DNA from: Scalesia atractyloides
Taxonomy: Eukaryota; Streptophyta; Magnoliopsida; Asterales; Asteraceae
NCBI GenBank assembly: GCA_947069175.1
Contig: CAMTDV010000018.1
Coordinates: 40,064,869-40,128,868 of the forward strand
Length of the DNA: 64,000 nucleotides
Direction of reading: 5' to 3'
Shown here piece after piece: positions 54,988-64,000 of the stretch. The position numbers and the translations under genes were made by a program. Each line of letters opens with the position of its first letter. Position 1 is the first letter of the stretch. Below the pieces are notes generated by a model. It was not told the origin of the DNA, did no database searches, and saw only the letters and a program-made list of their open reading frames with translations.

Positions 54988-57388
54988 TAGGAGTATCCTT
55001 TGTTCATTTAATAACATATTTGATCCCAAAGGGTTGAAACCCAGACAAATTAGGTTTCTTATTATTGAGAAGTTCATAGCAAGTCTTATCTTCCCTTTTG
55101 ACCGTAAGCACATGGTTAAACACATAGCATGTTGTGTTTACTGCCTCAGCCCAGAAGAAAATAGGTAATTTTGATTCAGAAAGCATAGTACGGGCCGCCT
55201 CAATAAGGGTTCGGTTCTTCCGTTCTGCAACTCCATTCTGTTGGGACATAAGAAGCGCCGAACTGGTGAACTATTCCCATTTCCCGACATAACTCATTCA
55301 TATATTGATTTTTAAATTCCGACCCGTTGTCACTTCGAATTTTCTTAATAGGTAGTGAATAATTTTTCTCAAGTTGTTTAAAAGGATCTCTTAAAGTACC
55401 ATATGTTTGATCCTTAGATTTAAGAAAAATACCAACGAGTATCGTGAGAAATCGTCAGTGACAACTAGACAGTAGGACATACCGCCAATGCTAGCAACAT
55501 GGATAGGGACAAAAAGATCCATGTGAAGCAATTCAAGTGGTTTTTGGATCGAGTTAACAGTTTTTGGTTTATGAAGCTTTCTTTTTATTTTTCCTTTTTT
55601 GCATGATTCACATTTGTTATGCATATTAAAACTACATAAAGGAACCCCCAACACCAAGTAGTTTTTCAATAAGTGGTTCATTTTTCGCAGATGCACCATT
55701 CGTCTATGCCATTTTCAGTCGCATTCGATAGTAAACAGGTCACTGGAGCAGATGAGTTGACCAACGGGCGCATGTCCATGACATATGTATTGTTCACCCG
55801 TGGAGCCCTCATAACGATCCAATCATCAGGAACAACAAATCCAGGACGCGAAACGAAGCAAGCTTTATCCGTGAACAACATTGAGTACTTGTTGTCGCTG
55901 ATTTGAGATACCGAGATCAAATTATGCTTTAGCTCTTCAACAAAATTCACTTTCTGCAAGGTAATCTTTCCATTTGAAACAGAACATTCACTAGTGATAT
56001 AACCTCCCTTTTCCCCAGGAAAGTTCACATAACCACCACGAATTGACTTGAGATTTTCCAACAACTCTTTATTTCTTGTCATGTGTCGGGAACAACCACT
56101 ATTGATATACCAAATATAGATAGCCCTCTTTAGCTCTTCCTACACTCACCAAAGAAAATCAGTTAGAATGTGGGACCTAAGCCATAACGGTCTTGGGTCG
56201 TCCCATTTCATCAACATATGAATTTTTTTTGAAATAACCGTCACCACCACGACGTCCTCCATTTCCATTTCAGAAGTTGTTGAGTGGTTCCCATCGAAAC
56301 GGGAATTGTATGGAGTTGACGATCGATTCGTGTAACCAGGATTTTAAAAGTTTCACCCACCATGATTTTGATAACCGAAATTTTGACTTCTCGGAGTCTC
56401 GAAATTTCGATTAAACCTTGGCACTTCGTAATTTCTTGAGAATTGTCTAGATTGGTTAACCGAATGTGCTCTTTGATTGTGATATCGGGGGGGGAGAGGC
56501 ACTTCGGTCATTCACAAACCGGTTCTAAGCATGAGGTCTAACATAGTCACCATTAGATCCTCCAGAATGTTTCTTATTCTCTTGTGATTGGAAAGTAACA
56601 CGATTTTGGCGTCGGTGAGGCATTTTCTCACGAGCATCGTGTGTTTGTGATGAACTTTCCGATCCATGTTTTAGACAAATATCCAGTGGTTTCTCACATT
56701 GATCCTGATATTGTTGTCAGTTAGCATTTGGTTTTACAACAGGTTTTGATTGTTGTTTAATCACTTCTGCTTTCTCGACCTTTTGAGGTTTGTTATTTTT
56801 CTTTTCAACTTTCTCCTCAATTTAGGGTTTTTCAACAAATGGTTTTCATTGATCAGGATCAATAAGAGGTTTGCCATTGTTATTTGGGCATTCAACAGCT
56901 AGGTGTCCTTTCACACGACATTTATAACATTTTCGAACTTTTGTCGCGTTCTTTGGACGTTCCTCTTGACTGTTCGAAGATGATGAAGCATTTGTTGGAT
57001 TTTTTAAGATTTGTGAAACAAATTGAGAATTTGATACATGCTCAATTTTCTCGACTTCGGTATTAAAATCTTCTCCTTTAACAAACTCAGTTTTTGAAAC
57101 ATTTTTCAATTTCTTTTGAGACTTTCCACGAGGTTTGGGATTCTCACTAGCATTTTGAACTTGATTAAAAATTTCCAAAATTTTGATACTGATTAAGTTT
57201 TCAATGTTTTCGAGATTAAATTCACTTTTCTTTGATGCTTCATCAAACTTCCATTGTTCTGAGTCTGAGGAAATCTCGATCTCATAATCCATCCCACTAG
57301 GTGGATCAACGGTCAGAGGAGTCGTTGGAACAAAGTTAGCAATCTTTGGATCAATGGTTGCCATTGATGTATAGTTGTGGTTAGCAGG
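54988..57388 (-). pseudogene. Copia-D integrase-protease-gag fragment (unit B)
   Basis: Second copy of the region. Gag frame 57364-56846 (MATIDPKIANFVPTTPLTV, knuckle CYKCRVKGHLAVEC, with the classical residues better kept than in unit A). Protease region 56082-55678 retains the CSVSNGKITLQKVN segment that unit A lost. The integrase N-terminal zinc part (WCICEK, MVHLRKMNHLL) and core (LHMDLFVPI) are broken at about 55390. The 81-codon frame 55249-55004 keeps QQNGVAERKNRTLIE with the catalytic Glu. It stops at the duplication join with no RT attached. The open frame PANHNYTSMATID reaches the LTR boundary at 57388. Confidence 0.88.
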
Positions 57389-58455
57389 TGTGACATATGA
57401 GCCTTTTCAAGCATAAAAAAATATCAAACAATTCCAACTCTAATGAAATCTTGTATTTCATTTTTAAGAATTGTATAATTACATGTGACATTCATACATT
57501 TTAGTCCATGTACAATTTCGACTCCACGAAGCTTCTATGGAAGTTATACGCAAACTCTTACGCAAACGAAACCAATTTAACGCAACAAATATTGCGGATT
57601 AGTGATATAAGCTAAACATAATTTAAATATCCTTTACATAACTTAGAAATAAGTTTTAAAGGGTTTGGTATGTCAAAAACAAGTTTATTCGATCACAGGG
57701 ACTAATTACGACAAACTGTGAAAGTCTACCGATTCTCGCAGCGACGTATGCTCCGGAACAAGAAAATAAGCCTAACATACCATAAATGTCCTACACATAG
57801 CTTAGAAATAAGCTTTGAGGGCTTCGGTATGGCAAATTCACACTTTTGTGACTTCAGGGGCTATTTTGCAAATTTTGCGAAACTATGCCTTTTTGCGTAT
57901 TTCGCTATCCGGAACCTGTACGGACATTCAAATTTTTTCTAATCATCAAAATATTGTGTTATAGTTATTGAAATGCGAAAAATCCGTTTGTTACGCAATT
58001 ACGGTCACACACGCGTTCGTTTCGATTTTCGTCGTAATTAACCAAAAACCGCGATCGTACGACCAAACGAACTGACCTCTGGAACATTTTCCAACATATT
58101 TCAAGTTCCGTATACTTTGTTGTCCTTATGGAACTTAAAAATGGGGTTAACGGGTGTTATAAATTCCAAAACGCGATGAAAACATGTGAAGGGACCTGTT
58201 CTGCTATTTTTTTTAAAGTTTCTAATTTTTGGGAGGCCTCACGTGGCGCGCCAGCACCAAGTGGACCAGTCACGTGGCGCGCCGGCGCCAGGGTTACAGT
58301 TTTCAGCAGAAACCTGGCAGCCCCTTGTTTCATTGCTTCGACACCTATAACTCGAAATTGCCACCTTTCTTCCTGCTTCTTACATGTGTTAGGACACTAA
58401 TCAAGTTTAGTGATGATTCATGGACACTTGTCTGGTCATATTGACTCAATTCAAG

Positions 58456-58463
58456 TATAAATA
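58456..58463 (+). promoter_or_regulatory. TATA box in the Gypsy-E LTR
   Basis: TATAAATA, the plant consensus, conserved in the unit A copy (54225-54232). The 5'-UTR-like T/C-rich leader follows. It points away from Copia-D coding and confirms that this DNA belongs to a plus-strand element. Confidence 0.6.
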
Positions 58464-59840
58464 CCATGGAGTTCTTTAATTTTTGAACTTTTGCAACCAT
58501 ATTCTTGATCCATCTGCTATAAATCTGAATTTACTAATCATTTTGGAGCTTCCTCAGTGTTCTTGTTCAAATCCTTGGTGTTTGTAAGTGATCTCCTTCA
58601 TGCTTGTTTCAATTCTTATGGGTACTTTGATTAAAAGTAACAAAATTTGACTTTTATTTGACATCCAGAATTGATCATTAATTGATCAGTTTAAAATCCA
58701 ATTGAAACTTGCTTTATGATGGTAATCAAGGTGGTTATGGTCCACAAAAATCATGCCTACTGATTCTCATCGTTTCTAGCTATTTTGACAAGTCAAAGTT
58801 TCGGTCAAAATGCAATTTTTGCGCAATTTGCAACGGATCTAAATTCGGGTGTCAAAACAGGTTGTTTTGATGCCAAAACTGTTTTATAAACTTATTTAGA
58901 CATGTCAAAACAATTCTAAATCATCACTCTCATTATAGCGCTTATTTAGAGTCAAAAGTTGAACGGTTTGACCGCCGATTTGACTTCCGAATCTGACCCG
59001 TTTGGTGGATCTTCGGACCCAACAAAATACATAATTGTGACCATAAATATATAGGGAATAACCCTCTGAGGTTATACCTTATGATCATGATGTTTGGATT
59101 GTGTTATGATGATTGATTGTAATATTACTTAATAACAACCAAAATGCCCTTTTCGCAAACGAATCAACGTTAAGCATATGTAACACAAGATTTGACATAT
59201 CTGATCAAAAACATTTTTAAACATGTTTAAGCATTTAAACTTATTATGACACATATCTAACCATCCGAATGCGTTGTTATACAAATGACGCGTTAAAGTG
59301 GCTTAAATACCTTAACGGGTCATAACGGGTCAAAAGCACTCAAAAATCTTCCCAACTTAGAATGTTAACTTATTAAACCATGCCATATGAGTCCCAATAC
59401 TCATTTGGTTTAAAGGTGCCATTCTATCTAAATCCTCCGATTTCAAGTTCTGATATTTACTTGTTATTCGACTCATTAGGACACACACTTGATTCCTTGA
59501 TCTTTGGACTTTCATCATACACTCGTACAAGCCTTATTCGCAATCCTAGGCGAATACATCGCTCCCCTCTCTTATGTTTACAAATGTTTTGGGGTGATTC
59601 ATATGTGCTAATTGATTTCAAGTTTTCAAAGTACAAATACTATGGTTTATATAACAATATGGTTTCAATAATGTGATACAACTTGTTGGTGCGTTATCCA
59701 AGATACGAATGACATTCATTAACATTGTTATGCCGCCCAGTAGTAAGTTATGGTACCTTAGGATTGACAATCCCGTTATTAGGCTATTCACTGGATTTGG
59801 TGGGTAGTTTGGGGAACGACAGAAACTGTTTATGACTAAC

Positions 59841-59911
59841 AAATCATTCGTTGATTTGCTAGTCTTGTTAAAGAGATCTTTTAGGATCTATTAAAGATAC
59901 CATTGGGGTAT
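59841..59911 (+). repeat. Three consecutive mini-hairpins in the Gypsy-E LTR
   Basis: AAATCA/TGATTT (59841-59857), AGATC/GATCT (59874-59889) and ATACC/GGTAT (59897-59911). Each has a 5-6 nt loop and the linkers are GTTAAAG or ATTAAAG. Stem sequences differ while pairing is kept. The layout matches the larger array at 63554-63894. Confidence 0.75.
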
Positions 59912-59972
59912 AGTTGAGTCAAAAAAGTCTTGAATGTATTCATTAAAGAATGACTAAAAGTTTCACAATTAA

Positions 59973-60080
59973 AACAAGGAATGATGAACGATGAACGATT
60001 GGTTTATAACAAGGAACGATGAACAATGAATGATTAGTTTATAACAACGAACAACGATGAACAATTCGTTTATAGCAAAT
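59973..60080 (+). repeat. 35-bp tandem repeat
   Basis: Three units at about 59973, 60008 and 60043 of the type AACAAGGAAYGATGAAC, then RATGAAYGATT and GTTTAT. A degenerate fourth follows near 60080-60115. It lies in the Gypsy-E LTR. Confidence 0.8.
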
Positions 60081-60688
60081 GGTTTATTTCGAGGAACGAT
60101 GAACGATGAACAAATGTTTTAAAACAATGACACACAACGATATTCGAGTTAAAGATATAAACCATACAAGTTATTTCAAGACGATTTACAAGTTGGATTT
60201 ACAAAACAAATGTTTTCGAGTCACGGTTTATGGCTACTAGATTTTATAACTTTTAACCATTTGTTTTTGTTGAATAAGTATTGCAATATCAAATGCTTTC
60301 AAAACAAGGTTTCACTTACGACTCTAGTAGTCGGGTTATTCATATTGCAATATATACAAAGCCATGGACTTGACATGCTCACAAAATCTATGTACTCGCC
60401 GACATATTTTTTTGCTGACTCGTTTTCACATATGTTTCATGGAACGATGCTAGATGATACTAATGCGTGCTCATGTAGGATCGGACTTGGACTGTAGTGC
60501 CTAAAAATAAGCAAGACAATAACTATGTTTGTTTAAGTGGTGTTAATTTCAAAAGACAATGTAACCTATGTTCAATATTCAAATAAAATGAAACTGAAAT
60601 ACCATGTTTTGTTGAGACAATCTGTTAATGTGACTCTCCATGTGTTTCCGCCGCGTGTTGTTCTTACGCGATTTGGGGTGTTACAGGT

Positions 60689-60700
60689 TGGTATTAGAGC
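60689..60700 (+). other. Primer-binding site of Gypsy-E
   Basis: TGGTATTAGAGC, one base off the tRNA-Met-complementary TGGTATCAGAGC, 3 bp after the LTR end. Confidence 0.8.
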
Positions 60701-61294
60701 ACTGGTTATAGGGAGTTAGGTTATTAGTAATGCTTTGACCTAGACTATAACCTTCCTAGGACCCCCAAGGCAAGTTTACATATGTTTAGATTCTTAAAAC
60801 ATTACCATCACTATCCTTAGGTGATTATCAAAAACAAAGCATATCACATCCTTTGAAAGTCAATTTTTTTTCTAAAATCTCACAAGAAATCATCTATCCT
60901 TAGATGGTTTGTCCTTGGGCTTATTGCCTTCAAAATTTACAAACTCTCGTCAAAGTTTGGGCTTTAATAATGTGAACACATGCAATCTGGAAGGGTGGGT
61001 GCCTGTACCCCGAGTTTTCTGTCTAAGGCTATAGTGTTCGTACAAATCCACTTAATCGGACAAGTCACTCTTACATGGGAACTCTTGGGGTGAGTGTCCA
61101 CTTATAGGCTAAAGCATGTCTTCGCGATACATTATAAGACCCATTTACTTTGATCAGTCACCGTGCGTCATTTGTGTGTTTTGAGAAACAAACAAGTGAC
61201 CACCAACCATATGTTTCTTCAATATATTGATGCCTCTATTGATTCTCTTCCGAATGTCAATCTCATATATCTTCTTTCATGTTTCTTTTCTAGA
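60701..61294 (+). other. Gypsy-E leader
   Basis: Untranslated leader of about 0.6 kb. I see no ORF and no structured repeat of note. Confidence 0.6.
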
Positions 61295-62370
61295 ATGCCT
61301 CCTTGACGTGATACAACTCAAAATGCAGAAATGGCTGCACTTATCGCTCAGCAAATGGCTGCAATCCTCCCGAACCTAGTGACTCAATTAAATCAAGCAA
61401 ATAACAATAACAATAATGCACTAGCTCCGTGCAGCTACAAACAATTCTGTCGGCTAAACCACTTCAGTTCACTGGGTCTGAGGGAGCTACGGGACTTCTT
61501 CAATGGTTTGAGAGTCTCGAAAGCACGTTCCGTTTTGTTCAATGACCAAATGAACGAAAAGTTGAGTTCGCGTCGAGTGTATTCAAGAAAAGAGCTCTTA
61601 CGTGGTGGAACGGTATAATGAGAGATAGGAGTGCCGATGTGGCATTGGCACAAACTTGGGGAGAGCTTCGAGCTTTGATGATGAAGGAATTTTGTCCTCG
61701 TCATGAACAAAGGGCACTTGAGAACGAGTTCTACGATCTTAAGCAAGATAGTGGAGAACACCGAGCTTACACCGACCGATATGAGGAGTTAAGTTTGTTG
61801 TGTCCTATGATGATTACGCCCTTGGATAAGGCGATTGAAAAATACATTGATGGCCTGCCTGATCCCGTTCAGGATATTGTTACTGGTAGCAACCCTACCA
61901 TCGTTCGACAGGCAATCAAACTATCTGCTACCCTGACTGATCCCAAATAAAAAAGGGTAAACTTTTCCGCAAAGGCGACAAGAAACCATCTGATAAAACT
62001 ACCTATGAAAAAACAAAAGAAAACATGACTGAATCCTCTAAGAAGTCATAGAAGCGCAAGGCTTCACAAAATTTCGCTGTAGTTGCTCAGAACAATCAAG
62101 TTGCCCCCAATCAACCAGCACAACCACTTTTGAGGAAACCTTAAGCTAGTACAGCACCCATATGCAACAGGTGCATTGCTCATCATCAGACTCACCTGTA
62201 ATGTCATCAATGCACTTCGTGTGGGCGACTTGGTCATTTGGCAAACGTCTGTCGATCAGCTCGAGCTAACTTTCCACCAGGTTCTTGCTACAACTGTGGC
62301 GAGATGGGTAATTTTAGAAACAACTGCCCGAGACTTGTAAATGCAAATCCCGCTCGTGGATGAACATATT
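61295..62370 (+). pseudogene. gag: Gypsy-E gag, broken; no pol follows
   Basis: ATG at 61295 (MPP, then TGA at 61304). The frame continues EMAALIAQQMAAILPNLVTQ and CSYKQF; the capsid then jumps frame several times between 61440 and 61615. A clean 110-codon frame (61618-61950) has TWGELRALMMKEFCPRHEQR, ENEFYDLKQDSGEH, YIDGLPDPVQDIV, the usual Gag C-terminal capsid. Lys-rich linker with stops (61950-62060), then knuckles CHQCTSCGRLGHLANVC-like and CYNCGEMGNFRNNC (62195-62330), ending PRLVNANPARG. Protease sequence should start within about 100 bp, but the DNA changes character near 62400 and none is found, so the element is truncated or recombined here. Confidence 0.8.
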
Positions 62371-62754
62371 AACAAGACTCAAGCCAACAATGATGCAACT
62401 ATGAACAATTAAGTTTTTATTTGTTTCTCTTTTGTTTTCCAAGAATCTTGAAACACTTTGATTGTATATAAATAAATGTGATTGTTTCCATTTTATTTAC
62501 AAATGTGATTGCATATATGAGTAGTACACCCTTACAATACCAATACCAAGGACATGGTTCCTTGCAAATTAAAACTACTCTCGTAGTTTCATTCATTTTG
62601 TGATCGCTCGCGATCTCCACAAAATCCTAAGTACTCGTTTCTTCCAAGAAACAAAGTACAAGGTACAAGTTATAACTTCTAACAGATACTTAAAGTACCA
62701 CTTTGAATCCTTGATTGGATATCTAAGGATACTTCCATGAGTCCTTAATTGGTC

Positions 62755-63080
62755 TTATGCAATATGCTTATGAGCATATCATAACTCCCTGGTTTCATAA
62801 CACTTTGCATAGTACATGATTTTAAAAACATTATACCCGATTTCAAAATTTCATGATTTCAAAGACATTTCACATGATTTCAAGATACTCTTGCGGCATA
62901 TGTTGACTTAGCATATGAGCACATTGATTTATTTGCATCTTGCTATGTATGTTGACTGAGCATACTAGTACATGATTTTTCAAAGACATGTTGCTTGTAC
63001 GCTGTATGAGCATATCAAGTACACGATTTTCAAAGACACTTTGCTTCATATGTTGACCTAACATATCTAGTGTGTGGTTT
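62755..63080. repeat. Degenerate dyad repeats around CATATG-TTGAC
   Basis: Dyads of changing sequence: ATATGCT/AGCATAT (about 62763-62780), GTATG/CATAC (62946-62965), ATATGTT/AACATAT (63049-63066), and the CATATG pair at 62898-62918. The shared linker phrases are TTGACTTAG, TTGACTGAG and TTGACCTAA. TTTCAAAGACA separates several of them. Confidence 0.6.
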
Positions 63081-63553
63081 TCGAAACATTTTCACCACTC
63101 AAAAACTCAAAATCCTTATAAGATCTTCCTATCATCATAGTTAGATTCTTGTGGATGTTTAAAGTACTAAGTTGAAGTCCTTAGTTGGATTCCTTGTGTA
63201 TTTTAATACGTAAAGTACAAATTGATGACAATGTTGACAATTATGTGTATATGTGATTAGTAGTGATTTAGGTAACGAAACGAGCGTAATACCATTAGAA
63301 CATGGTGGATACGCCGATGGTACTTCCTATATATACGTGTTCTTATTGTATCACCCTTGTAGCGTTATTCAAATCACTATAAGATCTTTGGTGTTCAAGT
63401 CGATTCAGATGTTCGCTATCCAATTCCTTGTAGAATCTTCCATATCTTCATATGATAGATTTTTAGAAGGATATCCAAAAGTACTATCTTAAATCCCTAA
63501 TGGGCTATTCTATGCAAATAGTTAGACCCTTGGATTTTATAGTGCTATTCCAA

Positions 63554-63894
63554 AGTTAAAGAAACCTTTCAGGGTTTAGTTAAAGAGGCCTTTCAGGGTC
63601 TAGTTAAAGAGATCATTCGTTGATCTAGTTAAAGGAGTCTTTCAGGGCTTAGTTAAAGAGGTCTTCAGGGCCTAGTTAAAGAGGTCTTTCAGGGCCTAGT
63701 TAAAAAGGTCTTTAAGGTCCTAGTTAAAGAAGTCTTTCAGGACTTAGTTAAAGGGTCTTTTCAGGGCCTAGTTAAATAGATTGCTCATCAGTCTAGTTAA
63801 AGAGACCATGTGATGATCTAGTTAAAGAGAAACTTTGGTGGTCTATTTAAAGAGATCATGCGTTGATCTAATTAAAGAGATCAAGATGTGGTCT
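63554..63894 (+). repeat. Array of about 14 mini-hairpins, 24-25 bp period
   Basis: Each unit is AGTTAAAG plus a 16-17 nt hairpin. Stems include AAACC/GGTTT, AGGCC/GGTCT, AGATCA/TGATCT, AGGTC/GGCCT, AAGTC/GACTT and AGATTG/CAGTCT, with loops TTTCAG, TTCGT, CTCAT and TGCGT. Eleven of 14 units pair fully if G-U is allowed. Units 7 and 11 have one mismatch and unit 12 is poor. Confidence 0.88.
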
Positions 63895-64000
63895 AGACAA
63901 GTCCTTCCATGTTACTCATATGATTTTCCCCTACACACCACAAAATAAACTATGCGGACTGTGCAACAAATTAAGTAATTATGGATGCATACATAATTAT

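Larger units (their letters stand above)
41847..57388 (-). mobile_element. Copia-D: Sirevirus-like element with a large third ORF, 5' truncated in this window
   Basis: In element order (right to left): 3' part of gag, protease, integrase, RT, RNase H, 2.75 kb of non-coding DNA, ORF3, polypurine tract, 531-bp 3' LTR. Gag is cut at its 5' side exactly where the Gypsy-E LTR starts, and a tandem duplication repeats part of it. The 5' LTR is not seen. It may lie beyond 64000 if Gypsy-E is a simple insertion. The 3' non-coding module shared with copia-1 and the env-position ORF support Sirevirus membership. Confidence 0.8.
50819..59227. repeat. Tandem duplication of about 4.2 kb (units A and B)
   Basis: Unit A (50819-54987) and unit B (54988-59227) are colinear direct repeats. 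Each holds Copia-D integrase, protease and gag on the minus strand and then the start of the Gypsy-E LTR on the plus strand. The A/B join at about 54985-54990 fuses ACATGTT of the LTR to TTAGGAGTATCC of integrase, sharing TTA with both parents (59227 and 50819). Small indels and several percent of substitutions have built up since. Confidence 0.9.
57389..60685 (+). repeat. Gypsy-E 5' LTR
   Basis: A 3.3-kb LTR from TGTGACATATGAGCC (abutting the truncated Copia-D gag; candidate target site GCAGG at 57384-57388) to GGGGTGTTACA at 60685, followed by a PBS. TATAAATA is at 58456-58463 and GTAAGT at about 58583. It carries three mini-hairpins (59841-59911) and a 35-bp tandem repeat (59973-60080). 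The left boundary is inferred from the reading-frame junction and the TG start. The right boundary is supported by the PBS. Confidence 0.7.
62400..64000 (+). repeat. LTR-like DNA rich in dyad repeats (Gypsy-F)
   Basis: No ORF. CATGGTGGATACGCC with TGGTACTTCCTATATATA at 63302-63342 also occurs at 41790-41831, beside the Gypsy-A LTR. TATATAAATAAATG near 62465 could be a TATA element. The phrase AAAGTAC followed by a TCCTTGATTGGAT variant recurs at 62692, 63166 and 63477. It continues past the window edge, so neither its boundaries nor its membership of Gypsy-E can be settled. Confidence 0.5.

Noticed and set aside
58128..58444. Small frames (90 and 71 codons) in the Gypsy-E LTR
   Set aside because: Overlapping frames without conservation in the unit A copy (about 53900-54200), where they are disrupted. 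No coding signature.
63554..63894. CRISPR-like array (regular repeats with spacers)
   Set aside because: Eukaryotic retroelement context, unit length 24-25 bp, variable hairpin instead of unique spacers, no cas genes.

Overview
This window is 64 kb of nested LTR retrotransposons. I find no host gene, rRNA gene, canonical tRNA gene or CRISPR array. The element types (Tekay/Del-like chromoviruses with 2.4-3.3 kb LTRs and an integrase chromodomain, plus Sirevirus-like Ty1/copia elements with repeated polypurine tracts and a large third ORF) point to a repeat-rich dicot genome. A composite (Asteraceae) is my best guess from general resemblance. No database search was possible.

Layout. (1) Gypsy-A (+): remnant of the 5' LTR ending at 252, PBS at 258, an extra ORF at 559-1465, gag at 1924, a decayed pol to about 6430, then a 3' LTR (6491-9341 and 41389-41612) split by the next insertion. 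(2) Copia-1 (+), 9342-41383, sits inside the Gypsy-A 3' LTR with a GAATG target-site duplication (TSD). (3) Gypsy-B (+), 9837-20418, sits in the copia-1 leader with TSD GTCAT. (4) Gypsy-C (-), 30080-41163, sits in the TATA box of the copia-1 3' LTR with TSD CTATA. It is the youngest element and almost intact. (5) From 41847, a second Sirevirus-like element, Copia-D (-), reads right to left: 3' LTR, a decayed env-position ORF3 (42418-45933), a long non-coding spacer, then RT-RNase H, integrase, protease and the 3' part of gag. Its gag is cut at the start of a fourth gypsy LTR. (6) A block of about 4.2 kb covering the Copia-D/Gypsy-E junction is tandemly duplicated (50819-54987 and 54988-59227). 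(7) Gypsy-E (+): LTR 57389-60685, PBS, and a decayed gag that ends near 62370. (8) 62400-64000 is LTR-like DNA dense in short dyad repeats.

Relative order, from LTR divergence and nesting: Gypsy-A is older than copia-1, and copia-1 is older than Gypsy-B and Gypsy-C. The Gypsy-C LTRs show about 45 differences over 2.78 kb by eye. Every coding region carries stops or frameshifts, so these are all relics. Gypsy-C needs only one stop codon and one single-base deletion to explain its breaks.

The most unusual signals are in the non-coding parts: four tRNA-like modules (box A/box B-like) inside each Gypsy-C LTR; an array of about 14 mini-hairpins with compensatory stem changes at 63554-63894 and a related set at 59841-59911; 18-22 nt palindromes scattered through the copia-1 LTR and leader; and a three-block 3' non-coding module shared by the two copia elements on opposite strands.
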